Made by a program: the position numbers and the translations under genes. Under the pieces are notes generated by a model that was not told the DNA's origin, did no database searches, and was given only the letters and a program-made list of their open reading frames with translations. A DNA stretch of 64,000 bases from Sipunculus nudus (Eukaryota; Annelida; Sipuncula; Golfingiida; Sipunculidae), in NCBI GenBank assembly GCA_026874595.1, contig CM049320.1, positions 6,143,464 to 6,207,463 on the forward strand. Direction: 5' to 3'. This document shows, piece by piece, positions 1 through 13,241 of this stretch. Position 1 is the first letter of the stretch; every line of letters starts with the position of its first letter.

Positions 1-3000
1 AGTTGTGCAAGTTAGAAAGGTCTAAACAAGTAAGAAAATGTGTAACATTAAAATCACAATATAATAAACAAAGGGTATATGCGGGAACTTATATGTCGTA
101 TGTCTTTGTCGTTATGTGGTACACGTAAATAAGGAAATGAGTAGTTTAATCGGAAAATTTGAAGTCTCTCTGATTATAATGATACCCAGATATAAACATA
201 AGACGAAATGGTGGTGCTGGCATTCACTGATGTTATAAAACATTTCCAATTTATTACGTGTGGTATGGCGTATAAGCTTTGTAATACTGGTGTGAGTTTA
301 ATTACAACGACGATAAAACAGGTAGAAACATTCTCTCTGTTATTTTTAGCATGCTTAAGTGTGTCTGTCATACTATTCCGGTCATTGAAATAAATAAAGG
401 AACTCTTAAAATTGTGTCTTTCTCTTATATGTTCAGATGGGTTCAGCACACTGTTAATAAATAGTATATCAAAATATACTTATATAACATTTATCCACTA
501 CACTCTGATTAATTTCAGTCATTACTACTTGTATACACTTCCACTACCAGTTCACTTGTCCCACAGTATTATATGCAAGGACACAGTAAGTCCATGACGC
601 CAATTACACCTAGGTCTTATCTTTTGGTAGTTACTGTATTTACCTGACAGTCTGATTGATTATGTGCTGTAATATGAGACTAACATTTAAATGGCAGCAT
701 TAGAAAAAATCCTGCCGAATTTTCCAGGAGTAGCTTTGCAGGAAAACGGGCTCAACATATATATATGAAGATTGAGAAGGAAGGACCTTTAGATAGAAGC
801 CCTTCACAAGCAAACAGCTGGCTCTGCACCCCCTAAACCACACTAGTACAATGTCAATGGTGCGTTAGAAGTGCATGTAGGATGGACCTCTGTTGTAGCA
901 AGTGACAATCTGCAGTGGGCCATTGGTGTTTTTATGTTTTAAGTGTGTTAATGTCTGTTGAACACCAGTTAAAATAGAACTTCAAAGTTCAGTAAAAGTT
1001 AACCCACAAAATACACATTTTAAAGGTCCATACGTTCAGGGTCATTTTTACACTTGCTGTGTCTCCGGCTAACTGCATGCCATAGGCTGTTCAGAACATT
1101 AGATGATTACTTTTTAACCCAGAGCATGAAAGGGGAACTTATGATCCAGATGAAAGTGGCACCAACCACTACTAAGCCATAGGGCATGAATCCTAATCGG
1201 GAGTAGCCCTGTTGCGTCACAGAAGCAGAATTTTCCAATACCCTTTAAAAAAATCCAGTTTGGATAAAAGCGTTACGTTTCTCTAATTGTTCAACCAAAT
1301 AATCAGGGTTTGGCATAAGTTCACAGTGATAAACAATGTAAGCTTTTAATTTTCGAAATCAACGCATGCAGCGGCGCGCTGATCCATCTTTTTTGTGGAC
1401 CTTTGCCAAAAGGCGAGCAATTCTATCTCTTTATGACGCCACGGGATAACATTTCTCGTACCTCATACCTCATTTTAAGTCTTAACGCATGCAGGAGGTA
1501 CCGGGCCTGACGATCTGTGGTGAAAATCCGATGTGAGATGGAGATCGCACTCTATAAAAAGATTTTGTATCTGAACATCTGTAAACACATCGTCAGATTT
1601 GTTAAGTAAAGTTCGTAGCTGTGTTGTTTTTGGATGGAATGATTGTCACTGATCTGTACATCCGCAGGCCCTTGTTTACGAGTCTCATTAGGAAAGGAGG
1701 CAATGCTTTTCTTATATCAATATTTCAAATGGCATTGCTTTTTCCAAGTTGTGGTATCCGGTACAGCTTGGTTTACCGTCGAGCCTTTATCACCTGCGTG
1801 CCTAGGACCCTGTGTTGTTTCTCCTGTGCTTTTTCATTTTCCATTTGTAACAACCGAAAAAAATTTAGTGTGTTATGCCCCACAAGATCGTTAATACAGT
1901 GGCGACATCAGCACGCCGATAGCGCCCCTGGCGAAATAATTTCTCGAACTTTCATTTTAAGGCCGGTGACCTCATGCAAAGTAATAAGATAAATTTTTAA
2001 AAATTATTTATTTTCAATTGTGAAAACGAAAATCAGTGGAGATGTAATGTATCAAGAAAAATGAAATGTGTGCCACGAATCCAGAATTAAAATATAGCAA
2101 AGAAGCATGCTTCGTACTAAGCAATGATCGCAGTCATAAATTTAAACTTAATTTATGTGAATTTATCATTATAGTATGTAGATTTTGTAAGGCCGTGGTC
2201 AGGGGAATGATTGAGCTTGTTCCGCCGTCTCGTGGATATGTCTTTCATTAAAATGTTGAAGTTAATCTAACTTATAACCATTATGTGGTGCCTTCTGTAT
2301 TGCGATTATTGCACTGCGCATGCGTATTAAAGTATCAGCCTTCTTCTTGTGCTGTTATCTCTATGTGATGACACTGGAATCATCTTGGCCGAATCCGTTG
2401 GCTTGATCAGCAAGGACGGCCGAGGTTTTCCGAATGTGTAAAATGAGCGATTTGTTCGAGCCCACAAAATATATCAAGGCCAATTAGCCGTTTTGTTCGA
2501 ACAATACTGGTTTTTATGCCTAAAAAGGACCATTAGTGTTCATGTTCTATAGAAACACAGATGCCATCAGTCTCTGATAAAAACTATCACTAACTAACAA
2601 CGTCAATAATGGTATCTCTGTGAATTTAATTTCTATGGTTTTCATATACTCTCCATTTAATAATTGCTGCCTACCAGTATATTAATGTTTTACTTTTTGA
2701 AATGTGAGCATCTGTCATGTCAATATTTTCAGAATGTCGATCATTAAATAAATAAAATAAATACTGAATAATAGCGTATTTGTACTTTTTAATACAATAC
2801 TGACTACTGACAGAACAGACATCTTTATGTAGTTTTATACAGTTTTCCTCAAAATAGAAGTCATTGCTGCAATCAAAAGAGGAAGGTTCTATCAATTGCA
2901 GGAAAGCCGATGTGCCTAGTCTGATTTCCTGGAACATGTAGGACAGATTGGACAATACACAAGAAGAATGAACTGTACATGAAATGTAACCTAACATGTG

Positions 3001-4509
3001 ACGGAAAGGTAGCCTGTGGAGCTGTCAGTGTCATCAGTGACGGAACCTGAGAACTTCTCCCGGCAGGAAGTTACGTCATAATGGCTGCTGAAGGATGTCC
3101 CCTACTTACCTGAGAAAATGGCGAAAAATGTATTTATTTTAGCACATAATACAAAATGTTTTCGCGACATTTGAATGTGTAGCCAGAGGCGTAATTTCCT
3201 GTCGAATTGTAGGAGGGATGCAACTATACAGTATGACAATAAACGCCAGGCTGGTCAGTGTCGAGACTGAGGAGGAAGCGAACCACATCACAGGTCTCGT
3301 CAAAGGAAAAGGTAGGCTCTCCACTTTGGGGAAAAAAAACTTCTTCTGAAACTGAACCAGTGGGAAACCCGTGCAGGTTCTAAGTTGAATCCCTTTGTGA
3401 GGGTTTTCATGGAAACTTTCCCACGTGGTGTATCAGGAAGTTTTGGTTATACCACGAATGCCCTAAAGAAAAATTCACTTTTAAGAACTGCGCCCTCTTT
3501 TAAGACATATATATACACACATGCATGCACGCTTGTCATTAAAACTCTCAAGGACTGGCCAATGTTGGCTAAATATGAATATTCTCAACTGAAATGGGCT
3601 CTAAATACACCAGCAATGAGCTGAAAACCGGAAGCCGTTCTATGGGGAAGAGTGGTACCAGCTTGAGCCATATTATGAGTCTAAGGACAGAACAAGAGAT
3701 CCGTAAACCGTATATGAAAATACCCACATAAAGATCCTCGCAGTTTAAAATATACAATACATAACATGATGTTTATATGATATAAACTGTCTATTGAAAG
3801 AGCCAAATCATCATCCGTTAGACCACATATAGACGTTTACTAAGCAATAGTAACGAAAAATATATATCATGTGTGAAATCTGGGTTCATGATATGTATAA
3901 GTCTTGTTGTATATGAAAAAGAATGATTCTCAACATGCAGGTGTTTGGGCGGCTGATTCCGATGCAATAGATGCATGAGGGGAGGTGGAGGTGGGTCGCT
4001 ACAGGGGCTGATGTTAGGATTGAAGACTGGGCGGTTGGTGAACCAATTAAATAATCTGAATGACGAGCATTGCTTAGAGATAGCTGTTCATGGGTGGAAC
4101 AATTATAACTGTGGAGCACAAATACCAGCACTTTGTGAAATAAATGCGGTGTTTTTTTTTCAGAAAGACAGCAGTTCACGATGACATGAAATGCACACTA
4201 AATTACCTCTTGTGGTATATGGGTGATTCCTAATAAAGAGTTACCTTTCAGTAAAGCAGGTGTTCCTTACATTTTAAATGTGTGTATATTATAGTCGAAA
4301 GGAATATAATAATATAATATAATGATATTAAATGTCCGATTATGTAAAGCGATAGAAATATATAGAAAAGATAAGCATATAATAGCAAAACAGAAATGTA
4401 AGATTGCTTCACATTTGGAAAAATGGGAATATAAGGAAATAAACATCAATTTAGTAGTTTAAGTTTTGGAAGGCAAAAGCATGGGAAATATTTGCATTAT
4501 TTAGGGATC

Positions 4510-4552
<43 letters not shown>

Positions 4553-6562
4553 CATATGCAAATTACAAGTTTTGAATTTTTTTAATATGGTTGAAATAAT
4601 ATCAAGGAAAGTGCTTTGTATAAATTTTGTATAGATTGTATTTGATTTGATCGTGTACATTAATGTAATATGAAATGTCAACAAAACTAATGTATACCCC
4701 TTTGACACTGTAAACTTAAATACAGGTCAACATTAACTTTACTGCATTGATATGCTGATAAGTGTGACAGAGTGGCAGGACATGTAATATTGAAAACTGC
4801 ATTGAATATTTCGATGTGGGAACACATATTTTCTTAAATATTGAGAACGCTTCATGGCTTACATTTTGATATTTTGTTCCCTTTGTTTCAATATATGCTT
4901 GTGGAATATATTGTTTTGAAAATCGTATGTATGGCTGAAATCATTCGTTTAGTATATTAATAAAAATGTTACACTTTTAATATATCGCCCCGTGTTTTAT
5001 GTGTAAAATACTAAGTTCTCGCTACCTTGATACCGGAAAAATATTAGCCTATCTTATACTGGTATACATCTATGATATTTTATTAATATTAGACCTATAT
5101 ATTGCCAGGTGGCGAGATGTGTTATGTTTTGCCCTTTTTAATTGGTTTGTCCCTGTATATTTTTTGCATATTCTACACACGAGTAAAGAAGCCTTGTAAT
5201 AAGTGAAAGACTTCAAAATTAGCTCGAGAGTTAATAATATATGGAGATAATAAAAATGATAATTTTGCATTATGTATTGCAGCCCTAATCTATTAATATT
5301 CTAAAGACTCACATTTTTTTTATCTCACACATAGGCCCAATGAGCATATTTTAGACACTATAACATCCTTTTATTTACCATAGCTAAGGTTAAATTTGAA
5401 AGTAGAGATGTCAAGTTAAATAATGAATGATGCACCGCAAGTCCCAGTCGCATGAATCGTTATAAGTGTGCGTTATTCTGGCCTAGAACAGGCTAAAACC
5501 GCCAATATACAGATCCTCAAATGCCTTCCAAAGGGAGGCCAGTATTGCAAGCACAATTTGGAACAGACTTCGTGGATTATCTGTTTACATCTGAATTGAC
5601 CTTGTTTTGTGAAAAAATATCAGTCACAAATAACGATTTATGCGACTATGCTCAATTCATGTTCACCCGTTCCTTGATTACCTGTGCCATATATTATCTA
5701 TGTATTTCATCCAGTGCTAATATTCCACTGAATTTAAGTGTTGATTATATGTAAATATGAAATCTCTACGTGAAGTTTACTAACACTGTTAAAATTAACA
5801 ATAATAAAATAAATATTATTAATATATAATGGTATTTATATTCAGTTGTGAAGATTGTCCACAGTTTACAAAAAAACTCGAATCTTGAAAAAAGGTGTTC
5901 ATGTCATCCCTATTTTTCGGTGAATTTGATTTGGAAACCTAATTCTTGCGAACGCTTTCGTGAGAATATTATATATACAATATAGCAGGCCTATTGTATA
6001 GGCCTACGTATTTTGGGGGACCCGTCTTATTATATCAAGTCCAGGAATTAACATAATTTGTGGGTATTTTGGTATGATGACAGGCGCCACACTTCACTGT
6101 ATGCGGACCATCTTGTCACCTTCGCAAGTAGTCCGCCCTACTGAAAGTTTGTGAATAAAATTACACAACATTCGCGCTTGGGACTGAGACATGAGAAGTA
6201 AGCCACAAAGCTGTGAGAAATCAAGTGTAAAACAGTTAAAAGGTAGAAGATACACGAGAAACAGCTGCACCAGTAGCCTGTTTTTGTATGTATGTATTTG
6301 CTAGTGTGTTGTGACTCATGAATTTGCATGCCATTGGATTAATCGCCCGTGAGTTTCCGTCGGTACGCGGTACCTTATTATACTTGAAGGCTCTAAATGA
6401 ACTCCGTGCAGTTCAGCAGTCTGCTTGCTTGTAGTGTCCGCTTGCTTCATTTACAGTTCATTTACGACACTGATCTAGATCTGCTAGTAATGCTTCCACT
6501 TTATTCCCACCCTATGGCCGATAAAGCAGGAACAAAATGCCGTGTGGGATAGTAATAAGACA
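1..6562. other. Intergenic DNA without a recognised gene
   Basis: No open frame here resembles a protein family I know, and I found no chain of splice-compatible exons. The composition is AT-rich with short low-complexity runs. Translatable stretches such as 1621-1992 are isolated and lack a recognisable domain. It may be flanking intergenic sequence or introns of an unseen gene. Confidence 0.5.
4512..4552. repeat. (AT)n microsatellite
   Basis: An uninterrupted run of alternating A and T over about 33 bases, followed by a short imperfect continuation. It is a simple sequence repeat with no gene content. Confidence 0.9.
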
Positions 6563-7317
6563 TTTAAAGGGGGTTCCTCGAAACACCCAAAACACGGGTG
6601 TTTTGGGTAAATATGACGAAACACCACGAAACACCTATTAAATTTAAACGATGAGCTTTTACAAAATTAACACAACGGGTCGTTGGGAGACACACTTCTT
6701 TTCTTACATGCGTCGTTTAAGAATAAAATCTTGGATAATAAAGTAGATTTTGAGTGTTTAGTTTGACGTTATTCATGAGTCTAATGTTCCTACAGGGGAC
6801 CCGACATTTTCTGTTACACCTACTGATGGTGCTGCCTTCTGTTGGGGGATGTGGCAAACAGTTCGGTGAGCCGTAACAAACTATTTCCTGTGCCTACCCT
6901 ACCGTGGGCAAGCAGAATGAATGTAAATGATTAATGAATATTTAGTATTTTATATGATTTTGAATTTTTAGTATGACTTAGTTCATACCCGCATGTGGGG
7001 CCAAGGAACCTCAAGGATTGTCATTATTATTATTATTATTATTAATTAACTAATAATAGGCTTGATTAAGATGATTTCAAAAACACAAAGGTGGTATAAT
7101 ATTTATTTTCACTCATGCATTTGAAGTATATTGAAACAATCATGCATGCATCATGTTCAGTATAACAACGCAATATCCAAGCAATGGCAGTCCCAAAGTT
7201 TTTGTCACAACTATATAGACTGAATTCTTCATTATCAAATTCTGTGGTAACTGTATGTTGTATTTAATTTAATTTGCCATTTATCATGCCAGTTATTTAT
7301 TTGAAAATTATTTTAAT

Positions 7318-7850
7318 AAAACCGCAACAACCTTAAAATGAGTCAATCTTTTTTATTCCCAACCAATACAAACATTTCCAAATGCATATATGTGTATATT
7401 GTAAATTTCACACCTGGCTGTGGTATATAGCTGTGAATAAAAGGACAATTATATACACTTTTATATATTCATTTGAATACATTTGAACCATTTCATATGC
7501 GTATCCTGTATCCTACACATGTGAAAATATTCCTTTATGATCATCACTACATGTCATCCTACGAGAAGAAATTCCGACAACCTGACAAGCTTAAAATGGG
7601 TTAATCTTCTTTATTCACAATAAAATATAAACATTGCCAAATGCATATTAATACATATATACATAATACTACACGTGCATACCACACATGCATATAGATA
7701 CATATTGTAAAATTCACACCTGTGGTATGCACCTTTATCGGAGATATTTTGAATAAACACCATTATATACACGGTTTTATATATTCAATAGAATATATAA
7801 ATGATATTTCACATACAAGTCCTGTAGCATACAGATGTGAAAAAGTCCGT
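7318..7850. repeat. Diverged tandem duplication of about 255 bp inside the transposon
   Basis: The segment 7318-7540 recurs at 7580-7850. Both copies contain, in the same order, a CTTAAAATG motif, a TTTATTC run, AAATGCATAT, TTCACACCTG, TGTGGTATxxxxCTT, a TATATTCA run and CACATGTGAAAA-like sequence. The copies have diverged with indels. This is internal structure of the surrounding transposon. Confidence 0.75.
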
Positions 7851-8280
7851 CACTATCTGCCATCCATTTAACGAGTTAAAGTCCGTTCACTATATATATA
7901 TACGTGCGCGGCGAAGCTGTCCAGGCTGCTTGGCTACTGCTGGTACTTTCGGAATGGCGTAGTCCACGTGTGTTGCTTTTATGTAATTCGTTTCTGCTGA
8001 TTTACCAACTGTTGCGCACTTAAACTTACTGAAGTGCTGTTCCTTTGCTGACGCCAAACGTTGTCATGCTTATAAAATCTCCTGTACTGCTGACACATAC
8101 CGTGCAAGCAGCGGCGCAAGTTAAGCATCTGCAGTTTAACCTCTGAGTATCTATTTTATAGAAATTCTATGAGATCTGGCAGCCTCTGTGATTTCCAGTT
8201 TACAGATACCTTCACCAGGTGGTTGATAGACTCACTGTTATTGTTTGTTCACAATTTATTTACAGGTGCACGATGCTTGT

Positions 8281-8496
8281 TCACGTGTTCAAGTAAAAGG
8301 GGAGGGGGGGTCTCTCGTTGAAGTATTTGGAGAATTGTGACAGCTTTCCATGTGACTCCTCCCTTATTTTCTGAGCCTTCTCTTCAAAACTTAACGTGTC
8401 CTCTGCATTCACAAGTCCTTCAGGGCCAAATATCTGGTTCACTATTTGTTTTCTTTCCTTTGTATATGATATTACTGGACATAAACTGTCACTCAC
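8281..8496 (-). CDS. Possible exon or ORF fragment inside the transposon, function unknown
   Basis: A 71-codon open frame rich in charged residues (segments such as EEKAQKIREES and KYFNERPP) lies on the minus strand in the middle of the inverted-repeat element. Its composition looks more protein-like than neighbouring frames. A YAG lies just upstream (a possible splice acceptor) in transposase-poor surroundings. I do not recognise the family. It could be a remnant of the transposase or simply chance. Confidence 0.2.
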   Translation of the reverse strand: MSDSLCPVISYTKERKQIVNQIFGPEGLVNAEDTLSFEEKAQKIREESHGKLSQFSKYFNERPPLPFYLNT

Positions 8497-8934
8497 TGAT
8501 TGCAGGTCAAAGCGATATCTAAGCCAAACTCATTCAGGCGTCCGGTCATGCTTGATTAAAACAAACTCACTCACTCAATCATATTGCCCTTGATCTTATT
8601 ACACAAAAGGGTTAATGAATTATAAAGAGAATACTCAACTGCCTGACAACTCAACCACCTATTTGAGTGTCAAGAGCGTAATCATCCTTGACCAGTTTGA
8701 CGATGTTAGATTATTTGCAGGAGATGACATCTTGATTAGATTCAAACTGTACTATAATTTTGAGTGTCAATCGATGCATGACAACTGCTTTATGAGCATA
8801 GTACCTCTTCGTTTTCTCCGACTCTTGGTGAAGAGATTTAAGAAAAGGTATGGATATCTTTGTTCATCTTTTTTAATATTCGTTTTTGAAAATAATTTAT
8901 GCTTAAATTAATAATAATCAAAATGAAAATAATA

Positions 8935-9012
8935 ACTAATATTAATAGTAATAAATAAATTATTAAAAATAATAATAATAATATCAGTGATAATAATAAT
9001 AATAATAATAAT
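8935..9012. repeat. AAT-rich microsatellite
   Basis: Irregular run of AAT and ATA trinucleotides within the inverted-repeat transposon. Simple sequence, no gene. Confidence 0.85.
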
Positions 9013-9454
9013 ATATTTAAGAATTAATGATAATGCAATCATGATAAACAAATGCATGCTCCAGCGAACGTGTGCTTAAAATAAAATTATTAATGATAAC
9101 AATATTAATAAATCATATTGTATAATCTTGTTTGAACAAGTAATGATACAAATTTTGTTGCATCGATCACCAAAAACACCGTTCGGAGTAGTTTATGAAA
9201 GCTCCGCCAGGGGGCAGTAGTATAAATATGGCCGCACTGTTCTATCAGAGTCAACATGCCGACCGTGTCATGAAACTCCCGTTCTACTTTAATTTACCAA
9301 TTTACTCCCCAAAATTGTACAGATATACAGGTTTAGTGACTATTGATAGCCTGGTAATGGTATTTTTCCTCTAATTTAAGAGGCAATAGGTGTTTCGTGG
9401 TGTTTTGTCATAATATACCCAAAACACCGGTGTTTTGGGTGTTTCGAGGGACCG

Positions 9455-9735
9455 TTTAAAGGGGCCCAATCAGCTATAAATTTAAGTATATTGAATTAAC
9501 TCGAAAAATACCTTATTCCCTTTAAACAGAATACGTACCTGCCAAAATATTGCCTTGAAACAGTTTGCTTTCGCCTGTGAATGAGTGTTAAAAACACTGA
9601 ACTTGGGGGGGGGGGATCACAGGTGTCAACATAAACACAGCGCATGGGGACATTTTCATCGTGGAGCCACAACACGTCAGTCAGGAAATGCCCTTACTGA
9701 CTTGGCCAAAAAAATGGTACGAATATAGAATACCT
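9455..9735. mobile_element. piggyBac-like MITE, copy 1 (right end truncated)
   Basis: Begins TTTAAAGGGGCCCAATCA, followed by segments shared with the full copy at 37124-37583: TATTGCCTTGAAACAGTTTG, a stretch GTGTCAACATAAACACAGCG, and GACTTGGCC. The similarity stops near 9735, so this copy lacks its right terminus. A poly-G run at 9606-9615 replaces part of the consensus. The larger inverted-repeat transposon abuts its left end. Confidence 0.75.
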
Positions 9736-10815
9736 CAAGCATCCAAACCGGCCAACTTAACTGGCCTACCCTGTCTATTATAAGAGATGTATGTACTTGG
9801 TAACACGTACATACCTTCACTAATAACTGTCTATTTGTCCATTCCTTCTCAGTTTTCTGTCATTTGTATCCTGTATTCCTCCCCCTCCGTCTTTCCTAAA
9901 CCAACGCCTCCATGTTGCCATAGGCTTCCCCTACTTTCCCCATTACATCATTAGGAATCACCTTCTCACACAATCTCATCCATTCACTATCTCGCTACAC
10001 TTCAACTCGTTCCTGTGCCATTTCTCTACGATCTTTACCTACTGATTCATTGATCTCTCTTTCTTCTATTCCTCCCACAAGGGGGGTTTGGGGGGTCTCC
10101 CTCCGATTATTCCTCATTATTAATCATTCATTCTTATCATTCTACCTATTAAAGGGGGGCTTTGGGGGGTCTCCCCCATAATTATTCCATATTATTTATC
10201 ATTCATCATTTTAATTGATATTATATTTGTTTTAATATCATATTGTTACCATTTTCACTTTTATATCTATTTATATCTATTTAGTACCTCGTCATAATAG
10301 GCATATACATATTTACATATTTCCGTGTGAAACATATGAATTGACGATTTGGTCTAGGGACGATTTGGCCCACTATAAATGACGTCATTACAACTGGGGT
10401 TTCCCCCAACACTTTTACAACGAGACCAACTCACGTGATCATGCTCATTCACCCATAAACATCTTTTGTCTAAACTTAAATACCCCAATTTTCCAACAAC
10501 TTTCAACAAGTCTTCATAGTTTGGTAGACCTCAGGACTTCTCTGCAGATGGTCACTGGTTCGAGTCTTCCTCATGGATATGTTCATTGAATATCATGTAT
10601 AATAATCACATACATCTCTGTCTCTTCCAGATTGAACAGTACCGTACGTCAGATAGGTTCAAGACATACCTAACAGTCAGATACTTAGACGTTACAAGTC
10701 ACATCACAACTCTTCTATTATTTAAAATGAACCCCAAAAAGACTATACCCCATTTTTCCTCTCTATCCCCATCAACTGTATCACCCTCTTTAGGATGTCC
10801 TGATAACCAGGGTGC
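9736..10815. other. Intergenic DNA without a recognised gene
   Basis: No coding exon was seen. It contains two direct copies of a G-rich then pyrimidine-rich block (10079-10110 and 10152-10185; GGGGGTCTCC core) about 75 bp apart, and a pyrimidine-rich stretch at 9840-10070. Confidence 0.5.
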
Positions 10816-10842
10816 CCGAGGTATTCTAAATTCGCTCCAAAA

Positions 10843-11120
10843 AATGAAATACATGTTCCTGCTGGATGAAACATGGCGTGTTGCGGCTAAAACCTGACCT
10901 CTGGTCACACGACCTTGATACGGTAAACAATGAGACACATGTGGACTGTGTTTACCAACACACAGAGCCATAACAAGGTGTTAAACAGCCGTATGTAAAG
11001 TACTGTGACTGTGTGCTGGGATGGTTTTGCTGGGAAATTTTTGTATAAAGCAAAAGAGAACTGATAGTCTGATAGTGTGAAAGAATAGGCATAATATTGC
11101 ATGTGATTATGTCCCTTTAA
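10843..11120. mobile_element. piggyBac-like MITE, copy 2 (left end truncated)
   Basis: Matches the right-hand part of the full copy at 37124-37583. Shared landmarks include CTGGxTGAAAC, GACTGTGTTTACCA and AAGGTGTTAAACAG, and it ends TGATTATGTCCCTTTAA at 11104-11120. The left half is missing. Its end overlaps the start of copy 3, so the two fragments lie back to back. Confidence 0.7.
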
Positions 11121-11400
11121 ATGAGCCGAATCACCCTAGGCTGAGGTATCAAGTATGTTTAATTAACACAAAAAACAGCTTCTTTTCTTTGAAATAAATT
11201 GGTACCTGTACACAATTAAAAATAGTGGATTGGGTGCGATCACAGATGTCAACATAAACACAGCGTGCTAGACTGAGTGCATTGCCCTGGCCACAACCTG
11301 ATAATTAGGTGATGTCTTGACTGACATGGCCCAAACAATGGAATACATGTTTCCGCTGGCTGAAACATTGCTTTTGCAGCCAAAACACAGGGTCACACTT
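11116..11400. mobile_element. piggyBac-like MITE, copy 3 (diverged, partial)
   Basis: Starts TTTAAATGAGCCGAATCA, a diverged form of the family terminus. It continues through AACACAAAAAACAGCTT, a GCGATCACAGATGTCAAC segment and ACTGACATGGCC, in the same order as the full copy. The right end is not recognisable. Confidence 0.65.
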
Positions 11401-12640
11401 TGTCATTTCAGCTGAGGCCCCTGGAGGCTGGACCTATCGTACAGATCTGTTGTGACAGGTTCTACAATTATCGTTGGATGTATCTCTTCTGGATGGAAAT
11501 TACAGTCCATAGGCTGGATGTAAAATCTATGTAGAGCCTGACGCAACCAATTTGTTCAAGTCCAGTGGCAAGTGGAAATGACTCAGGTAGCACAGGTTGT
11601 AGATTGGGATCCAGGCCTGAGTCACTGCTACATGCCATGTTTTAGCTAGCAAACATTACAGTCAGGAAATCATCTGATTGACATGTGTTGTTGCCCAGTT
11701 GTTGTGTCGTAGACCAGACAGGTGGTGCCATCTACCTGCCCATATTCAAAGAATACATGGATGACCTTTTATCAGGAATGGTTTGCTGTTTTGGTTTAAA
11801 AATTTTATACATGTCCATAGATCTTAGATACCTCCATCTCCGATCTCGTATTCAAGACTTGTGACTGTTACAATAGGCTACTAAGGTACTATATGTATTG
11901 TGTACTTGTCATAACATCACACCCCTAGATCTTTAATACTTTAGGATATAGTTCAATGTGCAATAGTTGTAAAGCTCTTAACTTGGAAGTATTTTGCATG
12001 CTGATCCATTTTGGGTAAATTTTTCATTCACCAGACTTTAAGTAGCACCACCTGCAGTCACATATTTTATTCATTCATTTATCTCATTTCTAAGGACTGC
12101 TTTAAAATATCAGCCTGAAATTTCACATGTCCACAGATTTTGGATACCTCCTGCTTGTACACAAGCAAGCCACCTACAATCCTTTTCACATATCATAGAT
12201 CCATCATAGATGAGACTGGTGGTGCCACCTACAATCCTTTTCACATATCATAGATCCATCATAGATGAGACTGGTGGCGCCACCTACCTTTTTGTTTTCC
12301 CAGAATATATTGGCTTATTCTCAGCATTGGTTTGATTTATTGAAAATTTGCATGGCCATAGATCTTGGGATGGTTTATTATCTTGTATACAAGACTGCTT
12401 GGGTCAACTAAAGTCAGTATTATCTGATTATCCATCTATAGATCTGTTTTTATTGAAAAGTTAAAGTTAAACTATATATCAGGCAGATAATTTATTCATT
12501 TTGGATAATTTTGTCATAGACAACCATATTTTGTTTTAGTATCTTCCATTCGTCTTGGCCCTTGGGAAACATCATACTTTTGGGAGTCCTGTCATGTCAG
12601 GAAAATTCAATGCTTTACATGACCCATTCCTCTGTTATTT
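11401..12640. other. Upstream flank of DDB2 with no recognised gene
   Basis: No coding exon was recognised. Several segments carry GGTGGTGCCACCT or GGTGGCGCCACCT motifs that also occur in repeats elsewhere in the window, so much of this stretch is probably old repeat sequence. A noncoding first exon of DDB2 may lie here, but I could not place one. Confidence 0.45.
12171..12290. repeat. Tandem duplication of a ~59-bp segment
   Basis: The block running from CCACCTACAATCCTTTTC to GATGAGACTGGTGG occurs twice in direct succession with almost no divergence. The few differences include GGTGGTGCCACC in one copy versus GGTGGCGCCACC in the other. The near identity suggests a recent duplication. Confidence 0.85.
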
Positions 12641-12837
12641 CAGGGGCGGATCCAGGTTTTAGGGACAGGGGGGGCGGTCCAACCCAGGACTAATGAAAAC
12701 CCTAAAAAAAAGTCCCAAGGTCTGGAAAAGGTGGAGGCCAGGCAGCAGAATTTGTCTGAAGCCCTTTAAAAAATTGTTTCTAATGAAAAGGGGGGGGGGG
12801 GTCTGGACCCCCCCAGCCCTCCTGGATACGCTTCTGG
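12641..12837. mobile_element. Short MITE with CAGGGGCGGATCCAGG termini
   Basis: The left end CAGGGGCGGATCCAGG (12641-12656) is matched in inverse by CCTGGATACGCTTCTGG (12821-12837). The 197-bp interior includes poly-G and poly-C runs that can pair. Terminal sequences of this form are widespread in short hAT-like elements of many animals (from memory). A clean target-site duplication is not obvious. Confidence 0.7.
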
Positions 12838-13102
12838 ATTTGGTGGATACCTGTTGTAGTTGCTTGTCGACTGCCTATTTTCTAGTTTATTCATGTATTG
12901 AACAGCAAATTGATGTGAAACTGGCCATCTGAAACTAATATGTTACAGATATAAATTTATATCAATGGTATTTACAGCTTTCAGTATGTATTCTGTTTCA
13001 TTCAGAAACCAGTGTGAAATTCCAAAACTGATACATATAAAAAGCATTTATTCAATCTTTATGATTGTCTTTTGTTTGTGTCATTCTGTCAGCTGACCAC
13101 AG

Positions 13103-13241
13103 ATGGCTCCACAGGACGACAGCGTTGGGAGTAGAAAAAGACGACAAGCAAACAGAAAGGAACAAATTAAACCAGAGCCAAAGCCGCAGAGAACTCGGAA
13201 ACAGCGCAAACAAGTGACAGAACCAGTCACAGATACTCCAG
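13103..13241 (+). CDS. DDB2: DDB2 exon 1 (start codon, basic N-terminus)
   Basis: ATG at 13103 opens a 46-codon stretch dominated by Lys, Arg and Gln ([11 protein letters not shown] and TRKQRKQ), as expected of the flexible, nuclear-localising N-terminus of DDB2. It ends at CCAG before a GTACCA donor, in phase 1. The sequence just before the ATG, a pyrimidine-rich run ending TCTGTCAG, looks like a splice acceptor, which suggests an upstream 5'UTR exon. Confidence 0.8.

Larger units (their letters stand above)
6571..9454. mobile_element. DNA transposon with 70-bp terminal inverted repeats
   Basis: The left end (6571-6640) and right end (9385-9454) are near-perfect inverted copies of about 70 bp. 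Each opens with GG(T/C)YCCTCGAAACACCC and holds a nested palindrome of the form AACACCGGTGTT within its first 40 bases. The 8-bp sequence TTTAAAGG flanks both sides (6563-6570 and 9455-9462), as expected of a target-site duplication. The body is about 2.9 kb and carries no recognisable transposase, so it is probably non-autonomous. An 8-bp duplication suits hAT-like or P-like superfamilies, but the family cannot be assigned from the ends alone. The insertion sits at the edge of a piggyBac-like MITE that starts at 9455. Confidence 0.85.

Noticed and set aside
1621-1992. A 123-residue ORF on the + strand
   Set aside because: No recognisable domain, Cys/Phe-rich random composition, overlapping frames of similar length, and no flanking exon.
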